From an uncultured Bacteroidales bacterium (GTDB lineage: Bacteria > Bacteroidota > Bacteroidia > Bacteroidales > Muribaculaceae), in contig CACWNQ010000001.1 in assembly GCA_902762385.1 (NCBI GenBank), forward strand, positions 62,001 through 126,000: a stretch of DNA of 64,000 nt, in the 5' to 3' direction. The notes under the pieces were generated by a model that worked only from the letters and a program-made list of their open reading frames with translations, had not been told where the DNA came from and ran no database searches. A program made the translations under genes and the position numbers. Shown one piece after another: positions 1-8,664 of the stretch. Every line of letters starts with the position of its first letter. The stretch's first letter is position 1.

Positions 1-851
1 TTGACAAAGACTACGTCGGCATCTCTTTCATTCAGGTTCTCAATCAATGCACCATGGCCAGCTGGGCGGAAGAAGAGGTTTCCGTCACCATCACGATAGG
101 GAGTGTTGTCGAGATTTACAGCAATGGTGTCGGTAGACTGTTTCTGTTCGCTCATGGTCACGTTGTATTTCACTCCCCACACTTGCTCCATCATAGGAAC
201 CTTGGCCTTGAGTATTTTTTCAAACTCCTTGCGATGCTCGGGCGACACGGTGAAGTGAATATTAACCTCGCGCTTGCCATTGGCGGCATATTGTGCGCCT
301 TCTTCAAGATGCTCCTCGAGCGAAGTGTGGACGTTACCTCCAGCTGCTTTGTGGAACTGTAGCAGAGCTTTAGGTAAGAATCCATAGTTCAGTCCATCCT
401 TCTCTAGCATGGCCTTAACAATCTCAACATATTTGCCGTCTTCAATTAGTTGCGGAATTCCAGCCTTGTATAGTCTCTCGCAAGCCTTGTTGAGCGACAA
501 GAAGAAGGCAAAATGATTGATGTTGTCAAAATATTGCTTCTCAAAGTCGGTCTCGGGGGCTGTGCGTCCCGATGTAGTGAAAGCAAACATGTTCTTGAAC
601 ATTCTGCTTGCAGCACCCGAGGCAGGCACAAACTTCTCAATGGTTACCCCCGACTGCTGTGATTGGCGCCAGAGCTTTAGGTAGTGCGAAATGTCTTTCT
701 CAGTGAGGCGCATAATACCATTGCCCACAGTAGCTACCGATTGGATGCGCAAGCGTGGGAAACCATTCTCGAAGCGTTTGATTTGTTCTTCGATTTTGCT
801 GGCTGTTATGCCTTTACTTTCAATTAATTGTAGGTCTTTTTCGTTAAGCAT
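1..851 (-). CDS. DUF4301 family protein (3' end outside window)
   Basis: The reading frame is open from an ATG at 851 to the window edge (283 codons, no stop). The N-terminal part has the Bacteroidetes DUF4301 pattern: a region around residues 20-45 reading EEQIKRFENGFPRLRIQ then a TVGNGI motif, and VPASGAASRMFK near residue 76. That last motif resembles the glycine-rich nucleotide-binding loop of sugar nucleotidyltransferases, so a nucleotidyltransferase-like fold is possible, but the function is not established. It is divergent from the RelA/SpoT gene and shares a 105-bp intergenic region with it. The C-terminal part is missing only because the window ends. Confidence 0.8.
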   Translation of the reverse strand, partial: MLNEKDLQLIESKGITASKIEEQIKRFENGFPRLRIQSVATVGNGIMRLTEKDISHYLKLWRQSQQSGVTIEKFVPASGAASRMFKNMFAFTTSGRTAPETDFEKQYFDNINHFAFFLSLNKACERLYKAGIPQLIEDGKYVEIVKAMLEKDGLNYGFLPKALLQFHKAAGGNVHTSLEEHLEEGAQYAANGKREVNIHFTVSPEHRKEFEKILKAKVPMMEQVWGVKYNVTMSEQKQSTDTIAVNLDNTPYRDGDGNLFFRPAGHGALIENLNERDADVVFV

Positions 852-919
852 GATATATGTTTTTTTGTGATTATTTGCTAAATATTTGGAATTAATTTGT
901 AAAGTTAATAAGAAAAAAT

Positions 920-927
920 TAATTTTG
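920..927 (+). promoter_or_regulatory. -7 promoter box of the RelA/SpoT gene
   Basis: TAATTTTG matches the Bacteroidetes TAnnTTTG -7 consensus and lies 29 bp before the ATG at 957. Confidence 0.5.
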
Positions 928-956
928 AATGATTTTTTAAGCAAAAGAATGAAAAA

Positions 957-3173
957 ATGACTGAATTGAGATATTTTCGAGACAACGAGCGTGAATTACT
1001 ACTCTGCTCTGTGTCGAAACTGTGGAACAACTTGCGTCATGAAATTACTGTTGCCGATGTGCGACGACTTCATTCCATCATTGCTGGAGGGGTAGCGCAA
1101 GGTGTCTACAAGCGCGACAAGTATGGCATTAATCCTGTGATAAGGACAATGTACACTGCCGAGCTCATTCATGATTATATTTCACCCGACCGAAACATGA
1201 CAATTGCGGTGCTCATTTATAACCTGTGCCGCAACGGTCACATTACCGAGAAACAGATAGGAGAGTGGTTTGGAAGCGATGTGACAAAGTTGGTTCATGG
1301 ACTCATTAAGATTTCGCAACTTTACCAGAAGCAAGCTGCTGTAGAAGACGAGAACTTCCGAAAATTGCTGGTGACTTTTGCCGAAGACATTCGTGTGGTT
1401 ATAATCATGATTCTTGATCGCCTGGGATTAATGCGAGTGATTAACCATCATGGTGATGATAAGTTTGTGCGCGATATCTCACTTGAGTCACGTTATCTCT
1501 ATGCCCCTCTCGCCCACAAGTTGGGACTTTATCAGGTCAAGACCGAGCTTGAGGATTTGTCACTTAAGTATTTGCAACGTGATGTGTACAACAAAATTGC
1601 TGCTCACCTCAACGAGACAAAGCAGATGCGTGACAAGTACATCGATGTGTTTACTGCGCCTATTAAAAAGGTGCTTGAGCGTGAGCACATCAAGTGCCAT
1701 GTGAAAGGTCGCACCAAGTCGATCAACTCTATCTGGAACAAGATGAAGACTAAAAAGGTCGATATGAATGATATATATGACCTTTTTGCGATACGCATAA
1801 TTATCGACACTCCACCCGAGTATGAGAAACGTGACTGCTGGTATGCCTACTCGCTGGTGGGCGATATATATCAGGCAAATCCAACTCGTTTGCGCGATTG
1901 GATAACAATGCCCAAGAGTAATGGATATGAGTCGCTGCATGGCACTTTTAAAGGCGCCGACGATAAATGGGTCGAGGTGCAGATTCGTACTGAACGCATG
2001 GACGAAGTGGCCGAGATGGGACTTGCAGCCCACTGGCGCTACAAGGGTGTGAAAGCCGACGGTGGCATCGACCGGTGGATGAACAATGTGCGCGAAGTGC
2101 TCGAAGAGGGCAGCAAGGATCGAATGGATCTTATTCGCAATATGCACATGAATCTTTATGATGAGGAGGTGTTTGTGTTCACTCCTCGTGGCGATGTGTT
2201 CCAGTTCCCTAAAGGTGCAACTGTGCTCGACTTCGCATTTCGCATACACTCTCGCGTTGGATGTAGCTGCACGGGTGCTAAGGTTGATGGCAAGAACCAG
2301 AAAATCAACTATAAGTTGCATAGTGGCGACACAGTCGAGATTCTCACATCCTCTACTCAGGTGCCTCGAATCGATTGGCTTAACTTTGTCGTTACAAGCA
2401 AAGCTCGAAATAAGATTCGCCAAGCAATTAACGAAGCGCAGTCGAAACGTGCTGACATGGGTCGGGAACTTGTGCAGCGTCGCTTTAAGAATCGAAAGAT
2501 AGAGATTGACGAAGCTGCAATGAGTCGTTTTGTCTCTAAGAAGGGTTATAAAACCATGACTGACTTCTATGTCGCCATCGATGAGGAGAAAATTGACATT
2601 GCTACGCTTGTTGAGGATTATCTCGAATTTCTGGCAAAGCAACAAGATACTGCCAAGACACATGAGACAGCCGAGAATTTTGTGCTGCAGAAAAAAGTTG
2701 ACGATGATGATCGTGGCAATGATGATATCTTGGTGATTGGCAACAACGTTAAGGGAATTAACTACAAACTATCGCGATGTTGTAATCCCATATATGGCGA
2801 TGCTATCGTTGGTTTTATTGCTAGCGATGGTGCCATCAAGGTGCATAGGCGCGATTGTGGCAACGTGAGACATCTGATTACAAAGTACCCTTATCGCATC
2901 ATCAAGTCGCAGTGGAGTGGTAAAATGGGCAAGCAGTTTGCTGCAACCCTCAAAGTAGTTGGAAATGACGATATTGGCATTGTTTCTAACATCACTTCGC
3001 TTATCAACAAGGAGGGCGACACCATGTTGCGTAATGTGTCAATAAATAGTACAGGTGGACTTTTCGAGGGGCATCTTGTCATAGGCATTAATAGCCTTGA
3101 CAACCTTGATGCACTAATCAAGAAAATTAAGAACCTCAAGGGAGTGAAAGATGTACAACGTACTACCCGATAG
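957..3173 (+). CDS. RelA/SpoT-type (p)ppGpp synthetase, hydrolase domain degenerate
   Basis: This 738-residue protein has full long-RSH architecture: N-terminal HD-like domain (about 30-200), synthetase domain (about 250-370, with GRTKSINSIWNKM, MPKSNGYESLHG, EVQIRTERM and AAHWRYK), TGS domain (about 402-465), the Cys-rich motif CCNPIYGDA at C608-C609, and a C-terminal ACT domain. The hydrolase ligands are lost: the usual His of the HP motif is N59, the HD pair is Y88-N89, and the later HNMR motif reads GLMR after D154. It probably makes (p)ppGpp but cannot hydrolyse it. Bacteroidetes often carry a second, bifunctional Rel elsewhere, which would supply the hydrolase. The start is the first ATG after a good promoter box. 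Confidence 0.9.
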   Translation: MTELRYFRDNERELLLCSVSKLWNNLRHEITVADVRRLHSIIAGGVAQGVYKRDKYGINPVIRTMYTAELIHDYISPDRNMTIAVLIYNLCRNGHITEKQIGEWFGSDVTKLVHGLIKISQLYQKQAAVEDENFRKLLVTFAEDIRVVIIMILDRLGLMRVINHHGDDKFVRDISLESRYLYAPLAHKLGLYQVKTELEDLSLKYLQRDVYNKIAAHLNETKQMRDKYIDVFTAPIKKVLEREHIKCHVKGRTKSINSIWNKMKTKKVDMNDIYDLFAIRIIIDTPPEYEKRDCWYAYSLVGDIYQANPTRLRDWITMPKSNGYESLHGTFKGADDKWVEVQIRTERMDEVAEMGLAAHWRYKGVKADGGIDRWMNNVREVLEEGSKDRMDLIRNMHMNLYDEEVFVFTPRGDVFQFPKGATVLDFAFRIHSRVGCSCTGAKVDGKNQKINYKLHSGDTVEILTSSTQVPRIDWLNFVVTSKARNKIRQAINEAQSKRADMGRELVQRRFKNRKIEIDEAAMSRFVSKKGYKTMTDFYVAIDEEKIDIATLVEDYLEFLAKQQDTAKTHETAENFVLQKKVDDDDRGNDDILVIGNNVKGINYKLSRCCNPIYGDAIVGFIASDGAIKVHRRDCGNVRHLITKYPYRIIKSQWSGKMGKQFAATLKVVGNDDIGIVSNITSLINKEGDTMLRNVSINSTGGLFEGHLVIGINSLDNLDALIKKIKNLKGVKDVQRTTR

Positions 3174-3211
3174 TACCCCTAATTGTTAAAAAATTAATAA
3201 AATCGAGTGGT

Positions 3212-3243
3212 TTTGTTTTTTGTCATTTTTTTCTATAATTTTG
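3212..3243 (+). promoter_or_regulatory. -33/-7 promoter of the PepSY-like pair
   Basis: TTTG at 3212-3215, a 20-bp spacer and TAATTTTG at 3236-3243 match the Bacteroidetes housekeeping promoter, 63 bp before the first ATG at 3307. Confidence 0.55.
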
Positions 3244-3306
3244 CATCATTATTTAAAATTATGTATTAGTGATAAAACATAGTATATTTTTTTAAATCTT
3301 ACAAAA

Positions 3307-3732
3307 ATGAAAAAAGTTTTAGTTCTTTTGGTTACAGTGCTTACATTAGGTTTTAGCGCAAAGGCCGACCATGATCAGGTTATCACCTTTAATCAGCTTC
3401 CTGCTCAGGCTCAGGAACTTCTCAGACAGCATTTTGCCAACAAAGTGCCCTTGATTGTCACTATGGATTGGGATGACTATACTATTGTTTATGATAGTGG
3501 TGAGAAAATAGAATTTGACAAGCAAGGAAACTGGAAGGATTTTGATTGTAAGACCTCGCATGTGCCTTCGGCTATTATTCCCGAGCAAATTAAGACACAT
3601 GTTCGCGCCACATTCCCTGGCACAACAATTCTTAAACTAGATCGCAACCGTCGTGGATATGAGGTTAAACTCAACAATGGCCTTGAAATAGAATATAATA
3701 GAGATTTTAGGGTAATTGATATGGATGACTAA
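3307..3732 (+). CDS. secreted PepSY-like (DUF2874) protein
   Basis: A 141-residue protein with a cleavable signal peptide (hydrophobic core about 5-18, cut likely after AKA) followed by two PepSY-like repeats. Each repeat shows the pattern of a gel-prone acidic/aromatic strand ending in a D/NG-G-EIE/KIEF hairpin: YDSGEKIEFDKQGNWK and LNNGLEIEYNRDF. VPSAIIPEQI sits between them. The family (PepSY-like, related to the beta-lactamase-inhibitor-protein fold) is periplasmic and of unknown role in Bacteroidetes. The next gene is a paralogue 37 bp downstream, so the two are probably co-transcribed. Confidence 0.8.
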   Translation: MKKVLVLLVTVLTLGFSAKADHDQVITFNQLPAQAQELLRQHFANKVPLIVTMDWDDYTIVYDSGEKIEFDKQGNWKDFDCKTSHVPSAIIPEQIKTHVRATFPGTTILKLDRNRRGYEVKLNNGLEIEYNRDFRVIDMDD

Positions 3733-3769
3733 TTTTTTTGATAATCAATTATTTTTTTAATAAGAAACA

Positions 3770-4315
3770 ATGAAACACTTTATCTTTCTCGTTATTGCTT
3801 CATGTGTGGTCATGTTTGTGTCGTGCAACAATAATGGTGGTCAGCAACCGGTTGGTGGTCAGGCTACTCCAAGCAATGCTGATGTGGCTCAACAAGCTCC
3901 TGTTCAAGATACTCTATCTCAGGCTGCACCTCAGACTACCCCTCAGGCTGCAGCTCCTCAAGTTGCAGCACCCGACGCAATTGTTAAGTTTATAAACAGT
4001 AATTTCTCAGGTGCCACAATAAATGGCACTGAGCGTGATCATGAAGATGGAGAAATTGATGTTTACCTCAGCGATGGCTCCAAGGTGGAATTTACCGCTA
4101 ATAACGAGTGGAAGAAGATAACATGCCCAGGAAAAGGTGTTCCTTCGGCCCTTGTGCCAACTGCTATAACAAATTATGTAAAATCTAATTATCAGTCGGC
4201 TCTTATCTATAAGATTGATAAAAATTACAACACCTATGAGGTACAGCTCAATAATGGCGTTGAACTAAATTTCGGAAGCAATGGCCAGTTCTTGGGTATG
4301 GATGTTGACGATTGA
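3770..4315 (+). CDS. PepSY-like (DUF2874) lipoprotein
   Basis: A 181-residue paralogue of the preceding gene. It begins with a lipoprotein signal whose lipobox ends VSC (Cys near residue 19), followed by a Gln/Ala/Pro/Thr-rich linker (about 22-65) that would hold the domain away from the membrane. The C-terminal 110 residues are two PepSY-like repeats with YLSDGSKVEF, VPSALVPTAI and LNNGVELNFG, matching the neighbour position by position. A likely pair is therefore one soluble and one membrane-anchored version of the same domain. Function unknown. Confidence 0.8.
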   Translation: MKHFIFLVIASCVVMFVSCNNNGGQQPVGGQATPSNADVAQQAPVQDTLSQAAPQTTPQAAAPQVAAPDAIVKFINSNFSGATINGTERDHEDGEIDVYLSDGSKVEFTANNEWKKITCPGKGVPSALVPTAITNYVKSNYQSALIYKIDKNYNTYEVQLNNGVELNFGSNGQFLGMDVDD

Positions 4316-4339
4316 TAATCATTGTTTGGATTATAACGA

Positions 4340-4375
4340 GGGTATTTGCCACAAAATTGGTAAGTACCCTTTTTT
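4340..4375 (+). terminator. rho-independent terminator after PepSY pair
   Basis: A GC-richer stem (GGGTA...TTGCCA with TGGTAA...TACCC, one mismatch) is followed by six T residues, 25 bp after the stop of the lipoprotein gene. Confidence 0.7.
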
Positions 4376-4432
4376 CATGCCTATTGTTGAAAAGTTTATT
4401 AAATAAAGGAGTTCTATTTCAGAAATTCTACT

Positions 4433-4440
4433 TACCTTTG
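4433..4440 (+). promoter_or_regulatory. -7 promoter box of nfnA-like gene
   Basis: TACCTTTG matches TAnnTTTG and lies 39 bp before the ATG at 4480. Confidence 0.5.
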
Positions 4441-4479
4441 CACGTTCAATTTAAAACTAATTCACATTAACTATAAACA

Positions 4480-5256
4480 ATGAACAAGATTGTAAGCAAA
4501 CAACGTTTCAGCGAGAATGTTACAAAGCTCGTTGTTGAAGCTCCCCTTATTGCTAAAGCTCGCCGTGCAGGCCACTTTGTTATTGTGCGCTGTGGTGAGA
4601 AGGGTGAGAGAATTCCATTGACTATTGCCGACAGTGATCCTGCAGCTGGCACCATTACATTGGTGATTCAGGCTGTGGGCGATTCCACTCGTAAGATTTG
4701 TGCCCTTGAACCAGGTGAGTTCCTGACCGACGTGGTAGGCCCACTGGGACAAGCTACTCGCATCGAGAACTACGGCACCGTGCTTTGCTGTGGTGGTGGT
4801 GTTGGTGTGGCTCCATTGCTGCCCATCATTCGTGCAATGAAAGAGGCTGGCAACCGTGTTGTCAGTGTTCTGGCAGGTCGCACTAAGGACCTGATTATCC
4901 TTGAGGATGAGGTTCGTGCATCGAGCGATGACGTGATTATTATGACCGACGATGGCAGCTATGGCACAAAAGGCCTTGTGACTGCTGGTGTAGAAGAGGT
5001 TATCAAGCGTGAAAAGGTTGACAAGGTAGTTACCATTGGTCCTGCCATTATGATGAAGTTTGTGTCGCTCCTCACCAAGAAGTATAAAGTCCCCACCGAG
5101 GCATCGCTCAATGCTATCATGGTTGATGGTACTGGAATGTGCGGTGCTTGCCGTGTAAGCGTTGGTGGCAAGACTCGTTTCGTGTGTGTTGAGGGTCCTG
5201 AATTCGACGCTCATGAGATTGACTTCGATGAGTTATTAATGCGCTTGAAAATGTAA
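4480..5256 (+). CDS. nfnA: NfnA-like FAD/NAD(P)-binding oxidoreductase subunit (sulfide/dihydroorotate dehydrogenase-like)
   Basis: This 258-residue protein has the ferredoxin-reductase fold of dihydroorotate dehydrogenase electron-transfer subunits: an FAD domain in the first 95 residues, an NAD(P) domain with the CCGGGVGVAPLLP loop, and a C-terminal [2Fe-2S] segment. The cluster residues visible are C221, C224 and C236, preceded by D216. Three Cys plus one Asp is the ligand set described for NfnA rather than the four Cys of PyrK. It is followed 25 bp downstream by the large subunit, so the pair fits an NADH-dependent reduced ferredoxin:NADP oxidoreductase, or the older annotation of a glutamate-synthase-like pair. 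Confidence 0.8.
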   Translation: MNKIVSKQRFSENVTKLVVEAPLIAKARRAGHFVIVRCGEKGERIPLTIADSDPAAGTITLVIQAVGDSTRKICALEPGEFLTDVVGPLGQATRIENYGTVLCCGGGVGVAPLLPIIRAMKEAGNRVVSVLAGRTKDLIILEDEVRASSDDVIIMTDDGSYGTKGLVTAGVEEVIKREKVDKVVTIGPAIMMKFVSLLTKKYKVPTEASLNAIMVDGTGMCGACRVSVGGKTRFVCVEGPEFDAHEIDFDELLMRLKM

Positions 5257-5281
5257 ATCCACTTAAAGAAAGACTATAGAA

Positions 5282-6739
5282 ATGGAAAACTATAACGAAT
5301 CTCGCAATGAGGCTTGGCGTGAGCAATTGCGCAAGTCGAAGACTGCAAAAGAGAGAAACAACATAGCACGCGTTGAGATGCCTCAGCTCGATCCAGCCTA
5401 TCGCATCACTTGCAACGAGGAGGTTAACCAGGGCATCAATGCCGAGCAGGCAGTGCTTGAGGCCACACGTTGCCTCGATTGCCCCAATCCACAGTGTGTC
5501 ACTGGATGTCCAGTTGGTATCAACATCCCTAAGTTCATCAAGAACATTGAGCGTGGTGAGTTTGCTCAAGCTGCCGCTACTCTTAAGGAGACCAGTTCAC
5601 TGCCAGCAGTTTGTGGTCGTGTTTGTCCTCAGGAGAAACAATGTGAGAGCAAGTGTATCCGCCTGAAGATGAATCAGCCCGCTGTAGCTATTGGTTACCT
5701 TGAGCGCTTCGCCGCCGACTGGCAGCGCAACAACACTGAGCAAGAGGTTCCTCCTATGAAACCTGCCAATGGCATCAAGGTTGCCGTTATTGGTAGTGGT
5801 CCTTCTGGATTGTCGTTTGCTGGCGACATGGCAAAGCAAGGCTTTGACGTAACAGTATTTGAGGCTCTGCATGAGATTGGTGGTGTGCTAAAGTATGGTA
5901 TCCCTGAGTTCCGTTTACCAAACAGCATAGTTGACTATGAGATTGAAGGTCTGCGCAAAATGGGCGTTAAGTTTGAGAAAGATGTGCTTGTGGGCAAGAC
6001 CATTACCTACGACGACTTGCACGAGCAAGGCTTCAAGGGTGTGTTCGTTGGCTCTGGCGCTGGTTTCCCACGCTTCATGGACATCCCAGGTGAGAACCTT
6101 ATTGGTGTTATGTCAAGTAACGAATACCTCACTCGCATCAACCTGATGAGCGCCGGTCGTGGTGGCGATACTCCTGTTATGCAAGGTGAAACTATTGCTG
6201 TGATTGGTGGTGGTAACACTGCCATGGACTCTACTCGCACCGCATTGCGTATGGGTGCTAAGCGCGTGATTCTCGTTTATCGTCGTAGCGAGGAGGAAAT
6301 GCCTGCACGTCGTGAGGAGGTTGGCCATGCTAAGGAAGAGGGCGTAGAGTTCATGACTCTACATAACCCAATTGAGTACATTGGCGATGAGAAGGGACAC
6401 ATTAAGGCTATGCGCATCCAGCGCATGGAGCTTGGTGAGCCTGATGCCAGTGGACGCCGCTCGCCAGTACCTGTTGAGGGTGCTATCGAGGAAATTCCAG
6501 TCGACATCGTGATTGTGGCTGTGGGTGTTTCGCCCAACCAGCTCATTCCTCGTTCTATCGAGGGACTTGACGTGAGCCGCCGCAACACTATCGTTGTTAA
6601 CGAGGAAACTATGCAATCCAACATTGGCGATCTCTACGCAGGTGGTGACATCGTGCGTGGTGGTGCTACAGTTATCCTTGCTATGGGCGACGGTCGCCGT
6701 GCCGCCCAAAACATGGCAAAGCAACTCCTGGGCGAGTAA
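5282..6739 (+). CDS. nfnB: NfnB/GltD-like NADPH-dependent oxidoreductase, large subunit
   Basis: A 485-residue protein of the glutamate synthase small-subunit type. The N-terminal domain (about 40-150) holds Cys-rich motifs for two [4Fe-4S] clusters (CLDCPNPQCVTGCP and CGRVCPQEKQCESKC). It is followed by an FAD-binding GSGPSGLSFAGDMA loop (about residue 170) and an NADPH loop GGGNTAMD (about 315), and ends with the usual GGDIVRG motif. Its tight linkage to the [2Fe-2S]/FAD subunit argues for an electron-bifurcating or transhydrogenase-like NfnAB complex in the cytosol, linking ferredoxin to NADPH. A role as glutamate synthase small subunit is less likely because no large gltB gene is adjacent. 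Confidence 0.82.
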   Translation: MENYNESRNEAWREQLRKSKTAKERNNIARVEMPQLDPAYRITCNEEVNQGINAEQAVLEATRCLDCPNPQCVTGCPVGINIPKFIKNIERGEFAQAAATLKETSSLPAVCGRVCPQEKQCESKCIRLKMNQPAVAIGYLERFAADWQRNNTEQEVPPMKPANGIKVAVIGSGPSGLSFAGDMAKQGFDVTVFEALHEIGGVLKYGIPEFRLPNSIVDYEIEGLRKMGVKFEKDVLVGKTITYDDLHEQGFKGVFVGSGAGFPRFMDIPGENLIGVMSSNEYLTRINLMSAGRGGDTPVMQGETIAVIGGGNTAMDSTRTALRMGAKRVILVYRRSEEEMPARREEVGHAKEEGVEFMTLHNPIEYIGDEKGHIKAMRIQRMELGEPDASGRRSPVPVEGAIEEIPVDIVIVAVGVSPNQLIPRSIEGLDVSRRNTIVVNEETMQSNIGDLYAGGDIVRGGATVILAMGDGRRAAQNMAKQLLGE

Positions 6740-6761
6740 AAAAATCTAGCATAAAAATGAT

Positions 6762-6800
6762 AATAGAGGGCTGTCAAAAATGGCATGCCCTCTATTTTTT
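6762..6800 (+). terminator. terminator after nfnAB
   Basis: AATAGAGGGC at 6762-6771 pairs with GCCCTCTATT at 6787-6796, followed by T residues, 22 bp after the nfnB stop. Confidence 0.75.
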
Positions 6801-7086
6801 AGGAAAATTGATGGGCTGGCTTTCGAGGAATTTTCTAGTCAATTAAAAACGATAAAAAAAATTTTTTCCATTGGACTTTATTTGACAAATTAACGTGAAT
6901 TTTACGGAAATTAATTGTTGTGTATTAGCTGCTACCTTAAGCTATGGCGGGTTCCACCTACTTCGTTAGTAAGACAATACAAGAGTGTATTGCAAAAGTT
7001 TTAATGAAAACTATTCCTAATAGGAACTTCTTAATTATAAACGTGCTCTGTGTAAATTAGATCTTTTATTCCGTAATGGGAGATTT
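6801..7086. other. AT-rich intergenic region
   Basis: No convincing ORF or RNA gene. Two small inverted repeats are visible: CAATAC...GTATTG at 6975-6992 and TTCCTA-TAGGAA at 7014-7026. No promoter match is clear, and both flanking genes end here (convergent). Confidence 0.5.
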
Positions 7087-8652
7087 TTATCTATTAATTA
7101 CAATTTTCTTACCATTGATAATATAGATACCATTTGGCAACAATGATACATCTTGTGGATTAAGTGCGCGTCCATCAATCGTGTATATAGTCTTTATCTC
7201 ACCTGAATTCTTAAACGGATCAAAAAGTTGATCTATAACAACATTATCAATGCCATCATATTCTGTCTCTTCAATATTATAAAAATTCTTCCATCCTTCA
7301 GACGTCTGATAATCTGTTTTGCTACCTATTGGGACGAGAAGAGTGGCATCGTAATCATTGTAGGGAATTCCAATAATGTAACCGTTGTAAAAAACATTTT
7401 TACCAAGATTGGGGGGCGTAGGATTCAACGAAAAAATAGTATCCCCACTTTCGAAAGAGCCCATAAACGCATAACGACCAATCAAAGTCACTGAGTTGCC
7501 TATGGTCAAAGAGGTCAAGCCACTGCAATCATAGAAAGCATATTCTCCAACTTCCGTCACCGAGTTAGGAATTGTTACAGAGGTCAAGCCTACCTTATCA
7601 CGGCAAAGATATGCTGGAATTCTTTCTACTTCTTCTCCAAATTTGAAATTCTTGATTTGTGTACCACCAGTATTATAAAACGGCGAATCATCATAGGATG
7701 AAAAGTCAGGACACGACCTTGCGTTCCATATCACTGAATTCAAGCCTTGGCAACCATAGAAGGCATAACGACCAATAGAAATCACTGAGTCTCCTATGGT
7801 CACTGAGGTCAAGCCAAAGCATCCATTAAAGGCCTCCCGACCTATCGTCGTCACCGAGTTAGGGATGGAAACCGATGTCAAGCCAGAGCAACCACAGAAA
7901 GCACCGTCCCCTATATGTGTTACTTTATTGCTTATAGTCAAGGACGATAAAGTATTTTTTTTAAATGGAGACCAATCGTTTGCCCACTCAATATCTCTTC
8001 CTAAATATAAAACTTCAATAGGACTATTAAAAAAAGTTTTATTAGTATCACTGTAATCAGTTGCCATATAAAGAGTTGAGTCGCCATCTTCTATAGTAAG
8101 TGTTTTCAAGTTATAACAATCAGAAAAAGCCGTCTCGCCAATAAAAGTAACACCATTTCCTACGGTTACTGATGCTAAGTCGTAACACCCATTGAAAGCA
8201 TTAGAATCAATAAATGTGACATTATTGGGAATTATTAATGAAGTCAGTTTCGAACCTTGAAATGCAGATTTTCCTATGGAAGTAACACTACTAGGTATTA
8301 TTATAGATGTTAAGCTTGTACGGTAAAAAGCGAAATTGTCAATTGAAATAATCGAGGATGGTATAGTCACAGATGTTATGCCTGTACAATAGAAAAAAGC
8401 TGAATTACCAATAGCTGTTACAGCATAAGCTTTATCATTGTATATGATACTATCTGGAATAATCAAGTGGCCAGTTAAATTTGAATAAGCATGACCGTAA
8501 TTATAATCGTCGTAATTGTAAGTTATAGTAACACTTGCGTTATCACTATTTAAATAATAACATAGACCATCTACCATAAATGCATAAGCCTCAAGTGAAG
8601 TACATTCTAGTACTACAAACAATATAAATATTATAACTCTTATATTTTTCAT
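7087..8652 (-). CDS. secreted BspA-like leucine-rich repeat protein
   Basis: A 521-residue protein with an N-terminal signal peptide and about ten LRR_5 (BspA/TpLRR) repeats of roughly 23 residues, with the recurring core LTSVTIPNSVT-IG-YAFYGC. A less repetitive insert (about 330-350) and a short C-terminal domain follow. The last 17 residues, LPNGIYIINGKKIVINR, look like the beta-strand tail found on secreted Bacteroidales proteins. Such proteins are surface-exposed and bind host or bacterial partners; the ligand here is unknown. It starts 12 bp after the DUF2971 gene and is probably its operon partner. The N-terminal third is more AT-rich than neighbouring housekeeping genes. Confidence 0.85.
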   Translation of the reverse strand: MKNIRVIIFILFVVLECTSLEAYAFMVDGLCYYLNSDNASVTITYNYDDYNYGHAYSNLTGHLIIPDSIIYNDKAYAVTAIGNSAFFYCTGITSVTIPSSIISIDNFAFYRTSLTSIIIPSSVTSIGKSAFQGSKLTSLIIPNNVTFIDSNAFNGCYDLASVTVGNGVTFIGETAFSDCYNLKTLTIEDGDSTLYMATDYSDTNKTFFNSPIEVLYLGRDIEWANDWSPFKKNTLSSLTISNKVTHIGDGAFCGCSGLTSVSIPNSVTTIGREAFNGCFGLTSVTIGDSVISIGRYAFYGCQGLNSVIWNARSCPDFSSYDDSPFYNTGGTQIKNFKFGEEVERIPAYLCRDKVGLTSVTIPNSVTEVGEYAFYDCSGLTSLTIGNSVTLIGRYAFMGSFESGDTIFSLNPTPPNLGKNVFYNGYIIGIPYNDYDATLLVPIGSKTDYQTSEGWKNFYNIEETEYDGIDNVVIDQLFDPFKNSGEIKTIYTIDGRALNPQDVSLLPNGIYIINGKKIVINR

Positions 8653-8664
8653 AAAAATATATTT

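Noticed and set aside
1560-2663. A 367-codon minus-strand frame opposite the RelA/SpoT gene
   Set aside because: It lies wholly opposite a well-conserved gene, has no recognisable family and a Cys/His/Ile-rich composition typical of antisense translation.
4471-5214. A 247-codon minus-strand frame opposite nfnA
   Set aside because: Same reason: it mirrors a strongly coding gene, with no family motif.
6930-6970. tRNA-like GGTTCCACC stretch
   Set aside because: No acceptor or anticodon stem could be built around it.
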